Notes: generated from the letters alone by a model not told the origin. A stretch of DNA of 41,844 nucleotides from Candidatus Acidiferrum typicum (GCA_025463055.1 JAOAPV010000041.1:1-41844), one strand, 5' to 3'. Counted from the first letter of the stretch, positions 10,801-17,683 are shown. Translations and numbers: made by a program.

Positions 10801-11261
10801 TGCAGTTCAAGAATGGAGCGAATAACCTGGGCAGCGCGGTAACGTGCACCCCGGCGGCGGCTGGTGCAACCGCTGCGTCGTGCACAGCGGCTCTCACGAC
10901 CACGTTGTCTCAATTTGTTCCGTTGAGCAGGCCGCAACCACGACTGCGCATTCCTGCCTCGCCGCTGTGGATCGCGGGATGGCTCTTGCTTTTGTTCTTG
11001 GCCTTGACGTGGCATGCTGCGCCACTGCGGAACAGATGGCCGCGGTCGGGTAAGCGTCTCGGCTATGCAGCCGCGGGCCTGATTCTGTTCGCGTGTGTTG
11101 CCGCGGGTTTCGCGGGCTGCAGTTCCACGGGGAGCAGCTCAAGCAGCGGCGGCGGCGGCGGTGGTGGCGGGACGCACACAGACAGCATTACGGCCGTGTA
11201 CAGCGGTGACGCAAATTACGCTGGCTCAACATCGGCAGCAGTCACAGTCACCATTCAATAG
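7860..11261 (+). CDS. secreted S53 (sedolisin/kumamolisin-type) peptidase with Ig-like repeats and an interrupted last repeat
   Basis: 1133 residues. A signal peptide (about 1-29, ending LQAGAQ) is followed by a pro-kumamolisin activation domain (about 45-210) and the S53 catalytic domain. Catalytic residues can be placed: Glu318 and Asp322 in GESDLDVEW, oxyanion Asp406 in SAGDNGSAG, and Ser582 in GGTSAATPTF. GYDLATGLGSVN closes the catalytic domain and includes the calcium-site region. The rest is bacterial Ig-like repeats recognised by endings such as YGGDGTFAASDSAPMPVTV and YSGDSSYNASTSTAENVTI. The final repeat is split: after TAALTTTLSQ come two hydrophobic segments (about 1035-1050 and 1068-1085) with an Arg/Lys-rich stretch between them, a Cys in FAGCSS, a Ser/Gly run, and only then the closing strands ITAVYSGDANYAGSTSAAVTVTIQ. 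Expected to be an acid-active endopeptidase outside the cell or tethered to a membrane. Confidence 0.93.
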   Translation: MRIYKTGLGRGVLVWSSLLALSCLQAGAQTTAAQSGAEQTKRVPARVTQTVDDTNRVALRGNVHPNARAEFDGGVVVDAQPMTRIMLLFQRSAEQEAALRQLMEEQQAKGSANYHAWLTPQDFGKKFGPADADVQAVTDWLTSRGFQSIKVSKGKTVVEFSGNVGQVRNAFGTEIHKYNVNGKEQFANVNNPQIPAALAPVLRGVVALHNFRPKPMYQRLGTFQRNAKTGEVKPALTFTDVNGTFYAMGPADFATIYNIPSTATGAGQSIAIVGQSNINVADVTAFRSIFGLPAYSSGQLNVILNGPDPGLVDGDEGESDLDVEWAGAVAPAATIDFVVTQTSLTDAAAGIDGSALYIVDNNVAPILSESYGACESGLGTAGNAFYNALWQQAAAEGITVVISAGDNGSAGCDNPGAPASGGVAVSGLASTPFNVAMGGTDFDDANNQTTFWKPPNTSNNPPVPPSAKSYIPETTWNDSCAGTGITGCVGLSSTAISLNSVAGSGGPSSVYTGSLKPSWQTGLGDTARDLPDVSLFSSDGQNKSFYIVCQSDQDIPGDTGCDLNKFVTTSPFHDFQAVGGTSAATPTFAGIVALVNQKLATVGNPTPRQGNVNYVLYGLAKTPANVCASIAAVPPAGCVFNDIVKGNVSVACVANSADCSNVSTTANQFGAMATTKGGTTPAFNAAAGYDLATGLGSVNVANLLTKWAAPGRTASTTTLVIPSTAVTVDTAVAVSGTVAPNTATGLVTLFQGSINGPALDTFTLSGGAFNTTTTFLPGGSYNVIAHYGGDGTFAASDSAPMPVTVNPQTSQTVVSFVTFSSTNVPIINPPGPISVPYGSPYILRIDVKNSSGQTCQNLSTGTVSFVCPTGTVSLTSNGSALNDFPNAQTPNATSVAKLNDRGFAEDQPIQLGAGTYGIVASYSGDSSYNASTSTAENVTITKAATTAAVTSNVTSIASGGSVTLTALISSTSNGAGLTGTVQFKNGANNLGSAVTCTPAAAGATAASCTAALTTTLSQFVPLSRPQPRLRIPASPLWIAGWLLLLFLALTWHAAPLRNRWPRSGKRLGYAAAGLILFACVAAGFAGCSSTGSSSSSGGGGGGGGTHTDSITAVYSGDANYAGSTSAAVTVTIQ

Positions 11262-11282
11262 CGAGAGCGTCGTAAGTCGGAG

Positions 11283-11313
11283 ACGGCCTCGGTGATCGGG
11301 GCCGTTTTCTTTT
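11283..11313 (+). terminator. Rho-independent terminator after the sedolisin gene
   Basis: acggcctc pairs with ggggccgt (one G-T pair) around a 7-base loop, followed by ttttcttttg. It lies about 20 bases beyond the stop codon. Confidence 0.8.
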
Positions 11314-11380
11314 GTCCGCACAAAAATGCGGTAACGCCGCAGGCACGAACTCCGCGGAACAACACAATCTAAAATGCAGC

Positions 11381-11761
11381 TTAATTGGTGAATGGCGGGA
11401 AGAAAATGTTCCAAAAGGTTGGCGAGGGCACGGCAAACTCCACCGGAACTAGCGAACCTTCCTGATTCATCTGCGGCGGGCGGACGACCTTGGCTTCAAC
11501 CTTAATCTTGGTCGCGGGATTCTCGACGGTAACCTTCGTGCCTTCGCCGATGCCTTCCTTGAGAATCACCATTGCGCCGCCAGCGCTCACCGTATGCGTG
11601 TTGCCCGGCAGCACTTTCCCGGCGACGTGGATGATAACCGGCATGCGCACCAGAACGCGCTGCGAGCGGCGACGCTCTTCCGCGGTCGGCTGACGCGCGA
11701 CTGCCGGCCGCGCGGAGGGATGCGGCATCGCCGGTTTCAGATTTGGTGTTGGCGGCTTCAT
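11381..11761 (-). CDS. PilZ-domain protein (second gene of a pair)
   Basis: 126 residues. A disordered Pro-rich N-terminus leads to a PilZ domain starting RRSQRVLVRMPVIIHVAG, which supplies the Arg-rich cyclic-di-GMP entry motif, then THTVSAGGAMVILKEGIGEGTKVTVENP. The second canonical motif, D/N-x-S-x-x-G, reads TVSAGG, with Thr57 at the first position, so binding of cyclic-di-GMP is possible but not certain. Its ATG overlaps the stop codon of the upstream PilZ gene by ATGA, so the two are translationally coupled. Acidobacterial genomes carry many such single-domain PilZ proteins; function is unknown. Confidence 0.85.
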   Translation of the reverse strand: MKPPTPNLKPAMPHPSARPAVARQPTAEERRRSQRVLVRMPVIIHVAGKVLPGNTHTVSAGGAMVILKEGIGEGTKVTVENPATKIKVEAKVVRPPQMNQEGSLVPVEFAVPSPTFWNIFFPPFTN

Positions 11762-12129
11762 AGTTCAAGCCCCCAGAAGTCCATTGCAGGCGCGACCAGT
11801 TCCACGCCGTATTCCCAGCCGCCTTCGGGGCGCACGTCGCTTTTCCACACGATCACGGCGGCGTTGCTAGCGCTCATCGGCACGTTGGTGAGCGCAATGC
11901 GATGCTCGAGCGGGAGATCGTGCTCCAGAACAACCATGCAGCCGTACGGATTGACCACGCGGGTGTGCGCTTCCGCTTTGATGCGCTTGCCGGAGGGCAA
12001 ATCCCATTCCAGGCGCACAGGAACGCGCGAATTCATACGGTGGCCGCGGCGCTTCTCTTTATAGCGCGATTCCGTGAGCTTCGACTGCGGCCGCAGCTCT
12101 TTCTTTTGTTCTTTGGTCTGGACGGACAT
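11758..12129 (-). CDS. PilZ-like protein (first gene of a pair)
   Basis: 123 residues. The charged N-terminal region (KEQKKELRPQSKLTESRYKEKRRGHRMNSRVPVRLEW) ends in a basic PilZ-like motif and continues into a beta-barrel pattern (AEAHTRVVNPYGCMVVLEHDLPLEHRIALTN ... AAVIVWKSDVRPEGGWEYGVELV). The usual D/N-x-S-x-x-G is degraded to VVNPYG, so this copy may have lost cyclic-di-GMP binding and act as a structural partner of the downstream PilZ protein. GAGG lies 5 bases before the ATG. It shares a four-base stop/start overlap with the next gene and is divergent from the ChbG/HpnK gene. Confidence 0.8.
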   Translation of the reverse strand: MSVQTKEQKKELRPQSKLTESRYKEKRRGHRMNSRVPVRLEWDLPSGKRIKAEAHTRVVNPYGCMVVLEHDLPLEHRIALTNVPMSASNAAVIVWKSDVRPEGGWEYGVELVAPAMDFWGLEL

Positions 12130-12249
12130 ACCTGCCTCTAAATTGCCATGCTAAAGTTGGTGCCCGAGCCGGTCAATGGTACGTAAGCACGTTGGCGCAG
12201 TACTGTGCAGCTGGCCGGAAGGACAGGGCTGCGCGAAGGGACAGTACAG

Positions 12250-13134
12250 GTGCCCAGAAATCTGATCGTGAATGCGGATGACCTCGGCTGGACCGCGGGA
12301 GTGAACCGCGGCGTGGCGGAGGCACACGGCAACGGGATTGTGACCAGCGCATCACTGCTGGCAAACGGCGAGGCGTTTGCCGAGGCCGTGGAACTGGCTC
12401 GCCAGACCCGCGGACTTGGCGTGGGCGTGCACTTGAACTTGAGCGATGGTCCGCCGGTCGCGGCGCGCGAAGCGGTGCGCAGTTTCGTGAACGACTCAGG
12501 GGAGTTCGAGGGCGGACCCGATGGCTTGCTGCTGAAGATTGCCACACGCGCACTCTCCATGCGCGAAGTAGAGACGGAGTGGGAGGCGCAAATCTCAAAG
12601 ATTCGCGCTGCGGGAATTGAGCCGACACATCTGGATGGTCACAAGCACGTGCATATGCTGCCGGGATTGTTTGAGATTGCGTTGCGGCTGGCGAAGCGGC
12701 ACGGAATCGGAGCGATTCGCGTGTCGCACGAAGCGTCGAATCTACGGGCCGCGCTGTCCGCGGGCGATCTGCGTGCCTCTGTAGTGCTCAAGCAAGGAGT
12801 GCAAGCGCGCGGGCTGAAGTTGCTGGCGCGAGACGCACGGGAGCAGGCGGACAGGGCGGGCGTGTCGACATCGGATTATTTTTGCGGGATTGCGCAGACC
12901 GGCGAATTAACCAAGGAAGGCGTGGCGCGCTTGCTGCGGAGCCTGCCGGAAGGCACGACCGAGCTTATGTGCCACCCGGGTTATGCGGACGAAGCGCTGC
13001 GGAAAACCGCAACACGGCTCCAGGGTTCCCGTGAAAAAGAGGTCGAAATCTTGACCGACACCGAAATACGAAATCTTGTCGCATCGCAGGGGATACGCCT
13101 GATAGACTATGGCTTCGTAGGCAGTGCCGTATGA
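12250..13134 (+). CDS. ChbG/HpnK (YdjC-like) family carbohydrate deacetylase
   Basis: 294 residues from a GTG at 12250, chosen because AGGGA lies about 8 bases upstream; an in-frame GTG at 12205 has no such site. The family are metal-dependent deacetylases acting on N-acetylated sugars (chito-oligosaccharides for ChbG) and in hopanoid biosynthesis (HpnK). The metal-site motif NADDLGW is at residues 7-13, GVGVHLNLSDGPP follows, and THLDGHKHVHMLPG is the second conserved block. Near the C-terminus TTELMCHPGYADEALR is typical. Its stop overlaps the glycosyltransferase start (ATGA, 13131-13134), so the two act together. No other hopanoid gene is in view, so a lipid-linked sugar deacetylase is at least as likely as HpnK proper. 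Confidence 0.87.
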   Translation: MPRNLIVNADDLGWTAGVNRGVAEAHGNGIVTSASLLANGEAFAEAVELARQTRGLGVGVHLNLSDGPPVAAREAVRSFVNDSGEFEGGPDGLLLKIATRALSMREVETEWEAQISKIRAAGIEPTHLDGHKHVHMLPGLFEIALRLAKRHGIGAIRVSHEASNLRAALSAGDLRASVVLKQGVQARGLKLLARDAREQADRAGVSTSDYFCGIAQTGELTKEGVARLLRSLPEGTTELMCHPGYADEALRKTATRLQGSREKEVEILTDTEIRNLVASQGIRLIDYGFVGSAV

Positions 13135-14150
13135 GAAGCGAATCCAGCGTCCGATATTCCATCGTCGTCCCGTTCTACAACGAGCAGGAGAATATTCCAC
13201 CTCTGTACATGAAACTCACCGAAGTGATGGACTCCATCGGTGAGAGCTATGAGCTGATTTTTATTGACGACGGCAGCCGCGATAATTCCTTCAAGGTGCT
13301 TTCCGATATTTACGAGCACGATCGCCGCGTGAATTTGATTCGGCTGCGGCGGAATTTTGGGCAAACGCCGGCGTTGAAGGCGGGCTTCGATTTTGCGCGC
13401 GGTGAAGTGATCATCTCCATGGATGGAGATTTGCAGCACGACCCCGAAGAGATTCCGCGCTTCCTGGAAAAAATCGAAGAAGGCTACGACTTAGTGAGCG
13501 GTTGGCGCTACGCTCGGCGCGATCACTGGTTGTTGAGGCAAGTGCCGAGTCGCGCGGCGAACTGGATGATGGCGAAGCTGTCGGGGATTGAGCTCCACGA
13601 TTTCGGGACAACCTTCAAAGCGTACCGGCGCGAAATCATTCAGGAGATCCAATTGTACGGCGAGCTGCACCGCTTCATTCCGGCGCTGGCCAGCTCGACG
13701 GGCGCGCGCATCACCGAAGTGCCGATAACGGATGGGGAGCGCAAGAGCGGCAAGAGCAACTACGGAATTGGGCGCACGATTCGGGTCTTCCTGGATTTGC
13801 TGATTGTGAAGTTTCTGCTGGATTACTCGACGCGGCCGTTGCAATTTTTTGGGTTGCTGGGTGTTGGTGGCACGGCGCTGGGGATGGCTCTGGCCGGCTA
13901 CCTGGCGTTCGAAAAATTTGCTCATGGCGTTAACGTCATGACCCAACACGGGCCGTTGATGCTGCTAGCGGTGGCACTGTTTATCAGCGGCGTGCAATTC
14001 GTGTCCATGGGATTGCTCGGCGAACTGATTGCGCGCACCTATTACGAATCGCAGAACAAGCCGGTGTACGCGTTGCGCGAAGTGAAAAGCCACCGCAAAG
14101 ATGTTGGCGACACCGAGCAGACGCGGCCCTCGGGAAGTTCGGAGCGATAA
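13131..14150 (+). CDS. family 2 glycosyltransferase, polyprenyl-phosphate type (GtrB/ArnC/DPM1-like)
   Basis: 339 residues. The N-terminal GT-A domain starts YSIVVPFYNEQENIPPLY and has the motifs IFIDDGSRDNSF, RLRRNFGQTPALKAGFDFARG and the DxD block SMDGDLQHDPEEIP. The C-terminal third has two strong membrane helices (about 235-260 and 270-295) joined by a short loop, as in enzymes that move a sugar from a nucleotide donor to undecaprenyl phosphate on the inner face of the cytoplasmic membrane. The donor sugar is not evident. Translational coupling with the upstream deacetylase recalls the ArnC/ArnD logic, where the transferred sugar is deacylated afterwards. Confidence 0.9.
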   Translation: MRSESSVRYSIVVPFYNEQENIPPLYMKLTEVMDSIGESYELIFIDDGSRDNSFKVLSDIYEHDRRVNLIRLRRNFGQTPALKAGFDFARGEVIISMDGDLQHDPEEIPRFLEKIEEGYDLVSGWRYARRDHWLLRQVPSRAANWMMAKLSGIELHDFGTTFKAYRREIIQEIQLYGELHRFIPALASSTGARITEVPITDGERKSGKSNYGIGRTIRVFLDLLIVKFLLDYSTRPLQFFGLLGVGGTALGMALAGYLAFEKFAHGVNVMTQHGPLMLLAVALFISGVQFVSMGLLGELIARTYYESQNKPVYALREVKSHRKDVGDTEQTRPSGSSER

Positions 14151-14274
14151 TTCTCAATCCAATAGGCTCGCTTCTGTTTTTGTCCCGCCGATTTATCCCC
14201 GTCTTCACAATTTGCGGTACCCTCAAAATAGATTTACGACTGCTATGGTTTTGGCGCGCTATGGAGGCATCGTT

Positions 14275-15015
14275 GTGAACCGCGAACAGTTTTACGCGAT
14301 TATGGGCGGCGAGGGCACGCTCGATTATGAGTTGTATCTGAATACAAAGACGCTGCTTTCTTGCCAGACGAAATTCGGAGAGCTATGCAACGCCGACGAG
14401 TTGCAATTTCAGGTTGTTCACCAGGTCGAAGAATTGTGGATGAAGCTGATCGCGTACACGCTGCTCGATATCGACGATTATCTACAACAGGAAAATACAA
14501 ATCGCGTGATGACGCTATTTCGGCGCGTGCATACGGCGCAGCGGCTGATGATCCATCAGATCGCTTTGCTCGAGATCATGTCGCCCAAGGAATATCAGGA
14601 AATTCGCTTGCGGCTCGGAAACGGCAGCGGGCAGGAATCGCCGGGATTTCGCGTGCTGCTGAAAATGTACCAGCCGCTGTGGAGTTCGTTCCAGCAGCAC
14701 TATTTGGACAAACATGGGCTGACGCTGGAAAAAGTCTACGACACGGAGTACACGCACAGCGACGCGTACGTGATCGCGGAAGCGCTGGCGGAATTTGATG
14801 AGTTGTTTCAGAAATTCCGGTACGAGCACATGCAGTTGATTCACCGCACGATTGGCTTTGGATCGAAATCGCTGAAGGGCCGTCCTGTCGAAATTCTCGA
14901 AGAAGGCATGCGGCACAAGTTTTTCCCGGAGCTGTGGGAGATTCGCTCACGCATGACCGACAAGTGGGGTGCGGAATATGGCGTAAAGCGCGACCCGCTC
15001 GGCGGGCATCACTGA
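14275..15015 (+). CDS. tryptophan 2,3-dioxygenase-like haem protein
   Basis: About 246 residues from a GTG at 14275, chosen for the ggagg at 14263-14267 spaced 7 bases; upstream in-frame codons would overlap the glycosyltransferase. The N-terminal TDO signature is clear: TLDYELYLNTKTLLSCQ and DELQFQVVHQVEELWMKLI. Near the C-terminus YEHMQLIHRTIGFGSK contains the candidate proximal haem His, and KFFPELWEIRSRM matches the family end. The GTGGS-like loop that contacts the tryptophan amino/carboxylate group in known TDOs is not visible; the stretch reads GSKSLKGRPVEIL instead. The protein is also shorter than typical bacterial TDOs (about 280 residues or more). Either a divergent TDO or a related haem dioxygenase with another substrate. 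No kynurenine-pathway genes are adjacent. Confidence 0.8.
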   Translation: MNREQFYAIMGGEGTLDYELYLNTKTLLSCQTKFGELCNADELQFQVVHQVEELWMKLIAYTLLDIDDYLQQENTNRVMTLFRRVHTAQRLMIHQIALLEIMSPKEYQEIRLRLGNGSGQESPGFRVLLKMYQPLWSSFQQHYLDKHGLTLEKVYDTEYTHSDAYVIAEALAEFDELFQKFRYEHMQLIHRTIGFGSKSLKGRPVEILEEGMRHKFFPELWEIRSRMTDKWGAEYGVKRDPLGGHH

Positions 15016-15050
15016 TTTAGGTCTTCTTCATCGCTGAACGGTATAGATCG

Positions 15051-15548
15051 CTAGCTGCACAGACTTCGGTAGTTTCCGCACAAGTACAGGAGCGGCTTGC
15101 CTTCGTGAACGTCCAGGCTTTCCACCTCGCCGATAAAAATGGTGTGGTCACCGGCCGCCTGTTCGGAAACAACTTTACAGGCAAGGTGCGCCAGCGCATC
15201 TTCCAATAAGGGAATGCCTGTTTCCGTCCAGCGGTAATGAATGCCCAAGCGTCTCTCGATTTGCGAATCCTCGACAGTCTGCGCGAAATACTCTGAAAGC
15301 GCTCGCTGATCTTCCCGTAGGATGCTCACACCAAAACGCTTCTGCCTCTGTATGAGAGGAAGCAACTGGGCCTGATGAGCGACGCAGATGAGAATCAGCA
15401 GCGGTCTGAGCGATACCGAGGTGAAAGAGTTCGCCGTCATGCCGTGTACTTGGCCAGGCGCCCGCTCCGCGGTCACTACCGTGACGCCGGTCGCAAATTG
15501 CCCGAGCGCATGGCGGAAGTCGGACGTGCTTGGAGTTGTCGGCGCCAT
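15051..15548 (-). CDS. flavin reductase-like (FMN-binding) domain protein
   Basis: 165 residues from the ATG at 15546-15548; a frame open to 15614 gives a less typical N-terminus. The domain starts DFRHALGQFATGVTVVTAE and continues HGMTANSFTSVSLRPLLILICV, the standard FMN/FAD-binding split-barrel of HpaC-type flavin reductases. The central SQIERRLGIHYRWTETGIPLLEDALAHLACKV and the end HTIFIGEVESLDVHEGKPLLYLCGNYRSL also match. It likely reduces flavin with NAD(P)H for a partner oxygenase, or acts as such an oxidoreductase alone; no large monooxygenase component is adjacent. It is divergent from the F420:NADP oxidoreductase gene and convergent with the TDO-like gene. Confidence 0.87.
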   Translation of the reverse strand: MAPTTPSTSDFRHALGQFATGVTVVTAERAPGQVHGMTANSFTSVSLRPLLILICVAHQAQLLPLIQRQKRFGVSILREDQRALSEYFAQTVEDSQIERRLGIHYRWTETGIPLLEDALAHLACKVVSEQAAGDHTIFIGEVESLDVHEGKPLLYLCGNYRSLCS

Positions 15549-15644
15549 TGTGGAAGTTTTTGAAGATAACACAGACGCGGCGCAAGGTCGCGTCCGTGTG
15601 TCACGTATAATCATCGCAAATGGTGGACGAGAAGGAGTAGCACG

Positions 15645-16322
15645 ATGGCACGGACAATTGCGATTTTAGGCGGCACGGGGCCCGAAGGCTCAGGGTTGGC
15701 CGCCCGGTTGGCGCGCGCGGGCGAGCACATCGTGATCGGCTCTCGCGAAGCGTTGCGCGCGCAAGAAACGGCGCAACAGCTTCGGGCGGGCCTCGGTGGC
15801 GGGGCGCAAATCGATGGAGCGGAAAACGCCGCGGCTGTGGCGCAGTGCCAAATCGCTGTGCTGACGCTTCCCTTCTCCGGCCAAGCGCCGCTGCTGAAGC
15901 AATTGAAAAGCGTTTGGAAGCCGGGGACGATCGTAATTGATACCACCGTGCCGCTGGCCGCCACGGTCGGCGGATCGCCCACGCGCATGATCGGCGTGTG
16001 GCAGGGCTCCGCGGCAGAAGCGGCGGCAGAGTTGCTGCCGGCCGGGGTCAGCATTGCAGCAGCGTTTCACAATTTGAGCGCGGAGCTGTTGGCCGGCGAT
16101 GCTCCGGTAGATTGCGACGTGCTGGTTTGCAGCGACGATGAAGACGCCAAAAAAGTGGCGATGGAGCTGGCCGTTAAAATTCCAGGAGTCCGCGCGCTAA
16201 ATGGCGGCAAGCTGGAGAATGCGCGCATCGTCGAGTCAGTCACTGCGTTGCTGATCGGACTAAATATTCGCTACAAAGTGCACAGCGCCGGAGTGCGCTT
16301 TACCGGCTTGCCTGCGAAGTAG
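15645..16322 (+). CDS. npdG: NADPH-dependent F420 reductase (F420:NADP oxidoreductase)
   Basis: 225 residues. A Rossmann NADP site opens the protein (TIAILGGTGPEGSGLAARLA, residues 4-23) with a GSRE motif at the end of the second strand that selects NADP. The family pattern continues with AQCQIAVLTLPFSGQ, GTIVIDTTVPLA, SIAAAFHNLSAELLAG and GGKLENARIVESVTALLIGLNIRYK. The enzyme passes hydride between NADPH and the deazaflavin F420, so the cell probably makes F420. A TATAAT box at 15606-15611 and GGAG 8 bases before the ATG support expression. The last 23 bases overlap the 3' end of the convergent DUF5996 gene. The neighbouring flavin-reductase-domain gene may be functionally linked. Confidence 0.9.
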   Translation: MARTIAILGGTGPEGSGLAARLARAGEHIVIGSREALRAQETAQQLRAGLGGGAQIDGAENAAAVAQCQIAVLTLPFSGQAPLLKQLKSVWKPGTIVIDTTVPLAATVGGSPTRMIGVWQGSAAEAAAELLPAGVSIAAAFHNLSAELLAGDAPVDCDVLVCSDDEDAKKVAMELAVKIPGVRALNGGKLENARIVESVTALLIGLNIRYKVHSAGVRFTGLPAK

Positions 16323-17259
16323 TGTTAGAGCCGAGATGCTGACGTTCCAAGTTCTTGCGGTCCCACTTGCCCAGGTCCGCGGCCGCATCGTACGTGCTTT
16401 GAAGAAATTCTGTTAGCGCAGCCTTTGGCGATGCCGCACCTCGCACGTCATCGTACATCAGCAAGAACTCTTTCATTTGCGGGTGGTAAAAGGCTGCTTC
16501 TGGACGAACGCGCTGCTCTGCAAAACCTGCCGGTTCCGGCGCAGCATAGGAGTAGAAAGCAGGGCCCTGGATGTCTCCTCCGCCGGGCCAGAATCCGGCG
16601 CTGCTTACTTCATGGGAGTACGCCTCCCGCGTGATGGAGTCCGCGCCCGGCCGCTCCGGCGCGGGCCTGCCGGAGAACCGAGTAACCGCGATATCGAAAC
16701 TTCCCCAGAAAAAATGTACCGGACTATCCTTTCCTTGAAAGCCGGCGCGGAATTCTTTGAATACCTGATCGACCCATACCACGGTGCGCCAGAATTTATG
16801 AACCGCTTCCGGATCATAAGCGGCGTGAACACGGTCTTGCTCAAATGGAATCGGATTGGGAACCTCACATGGCGTCGTCCAGATATTCACAATTACGCCG
16901 AGTTCGGTCAGCGCCGCCATGAACTTCTTATAAAAATCTGCGACACTTTCCGCCGCCAGAGGCATGGTGACCACGCGACCCTCGCTGGTCGTGATGGTGA
17001 GCTTGTGGTCGATAAAATCGAACTGCACCTCGATTGTGCGTTGCTTGTACGGCATCGCCGAGGTGGTCATGCCCCGCGCGGTCAGGTAAAACGGCACGTT
17101 CCACCAGTGATTGACGATCGGGGACAATTTCAGGCGCACTTTCCCCACAATCTGCATCCACATATGCAAAGTAGCTTGCGTATCTTTCCAAGAGTCGAAA
17201 GGCAACGCCGGCAAAACCTCGTCATCGCTCGCCCTGCTACGAATGGCTTCTGGCGTCAT
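16300..17259 (-). CDS. DUF5996 family protein
   Basis: About 319 residues from the ATG at 17257-17259 (GAGG 9 bases upstream); a TTG 21 bases further out also opens the frame. The protein is rich in aromatic residues, with the family-like blocks LPFDSWKDTQATLHMWMQIVGK, HWWNVPFYLTARGMTTSAMP, DFIDHKLTI, SPVHFFWGSFDIAVTRFSGR and a late SHEVSSAGFWPGG. No catalytic function is known to me for this family. It is predicted to be cytosolic; no signal or membrane segment is seen. The 3' end overlaps the convergent npdG gene by 23 bases, which is tolerable for convergent genes. Confidence 0.8.
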   Translation of the reverse strand: MTPEAIRSRASDDEVLPALPFDSWKDTQATLHMWMQIVGKVRLKLSPIVNHWWNVPFYLTARGMTTSAMPYKQRTIEVQFDFIDHKLTITTSEGRVVTMPLAAESVADFYKKFMAALTELGVIVNIWTTPCEVPNPIPFEQDRVHAAYDPEAVHKFWRTVVWVDQVFKEFRAGFQGKDSPVHFFWGSFDIAVTRFSGRPAPERPGADSITREAYSHEVSSAGFWPGGGDIQGPAFYSYAAPEPAGFAEQRVRPEAAFYHPQMKEFLLMYDDVRGAASPKAALTEFLQSTYDAAADLGKWDRKNLERQHLGSNTTSQASR

Positions 17260-17350
17260 GAATGTCGTCCTCACCACCAATGTACACCCAGAGGCAACTG
17301 ATCACGTACAGAGGAATGACTAGGCAACACATCAGAAATGGCTGCCTAAC

Positions 17351-17359
17351 TGTTATAAT
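17351..17359 (+). promoter_or_regulatory. extended -10 promoter of purS, positioned for a leaderless transcript
   Basis: TGtTATAAT (extended -10) ends 6 bases before the purS ATG at 17366, so transcription would begin at or next to the start codon. No convincing -35 and no ribosome binding site lie upstream. Confidence 0.6.
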
Positions 17360-17365
17360 TAGGTT

Positions 17366-17608
17366 ATGAAAGCACACGTTTGGGTGATGCCGAAGCGCAC
17401 CGTTCTCGATCCGCAGGGACAAACCATTCAGCACGCGTTGTCGGGGCTCGGCTATAACCAAGTTCGCGATGTGCGGCAGGGAAAATTCTTTGTGCTCAAT
17501 CTCGATGGCTGGAGCCGTGACGAGGCGCAGTCGCAGCTCGAACGCATTTCCAAAGAAGTGCTAACCAACCCGGTGATCGAGGAATATCGATTCGAAATTG
17601 TGGACTGA
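17366..17608 (+). CDS. purS: phosphoribosylformylglycinamidine synthase subunit PurS
   Basis: 80 residues, the usual size. PurS bridges PurQ and PurL in the fourth step of purine synthesis (FGAR to FGAM). The match is MKAHVWVMPKRTVLDPQGQTIQHALSGLGY, then VRDVRQGKFFVLNLDG and LLTNPVIEEYRFEIVD-like ending (VLTNPVIEEYRFEIV). purQ and purL are not next to it; the following gene is glmS, another glutamine amidotransferase. The start codon sits 6 bases from a TATAAT box with no ribosome site, so it may be translated from a leaderless message. Confidence 0.95.
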   Translation: MKAHVWVMPKRTVLDPQGQTIQHALSGLGYNQVRDVRQGKFFVLNLDGWSRDEAQSQLERISKEVLTNPVIEEYRFEIVD

Positions 17609-17683
17609 GCCCGGATACGCCTCGCGTGCTCACTTTATTTCGCAACTCGTCCTCGACCCCGTGACGGCGCTCAGAAACTCCGT

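Noticed and set aside
16300-16322. error suspected because npdG and the DUF5996 gene overlap at their 3' ends
   Set aside because: Both ends match what is expected for their families, and a 23-base convergent overlap is not rare.
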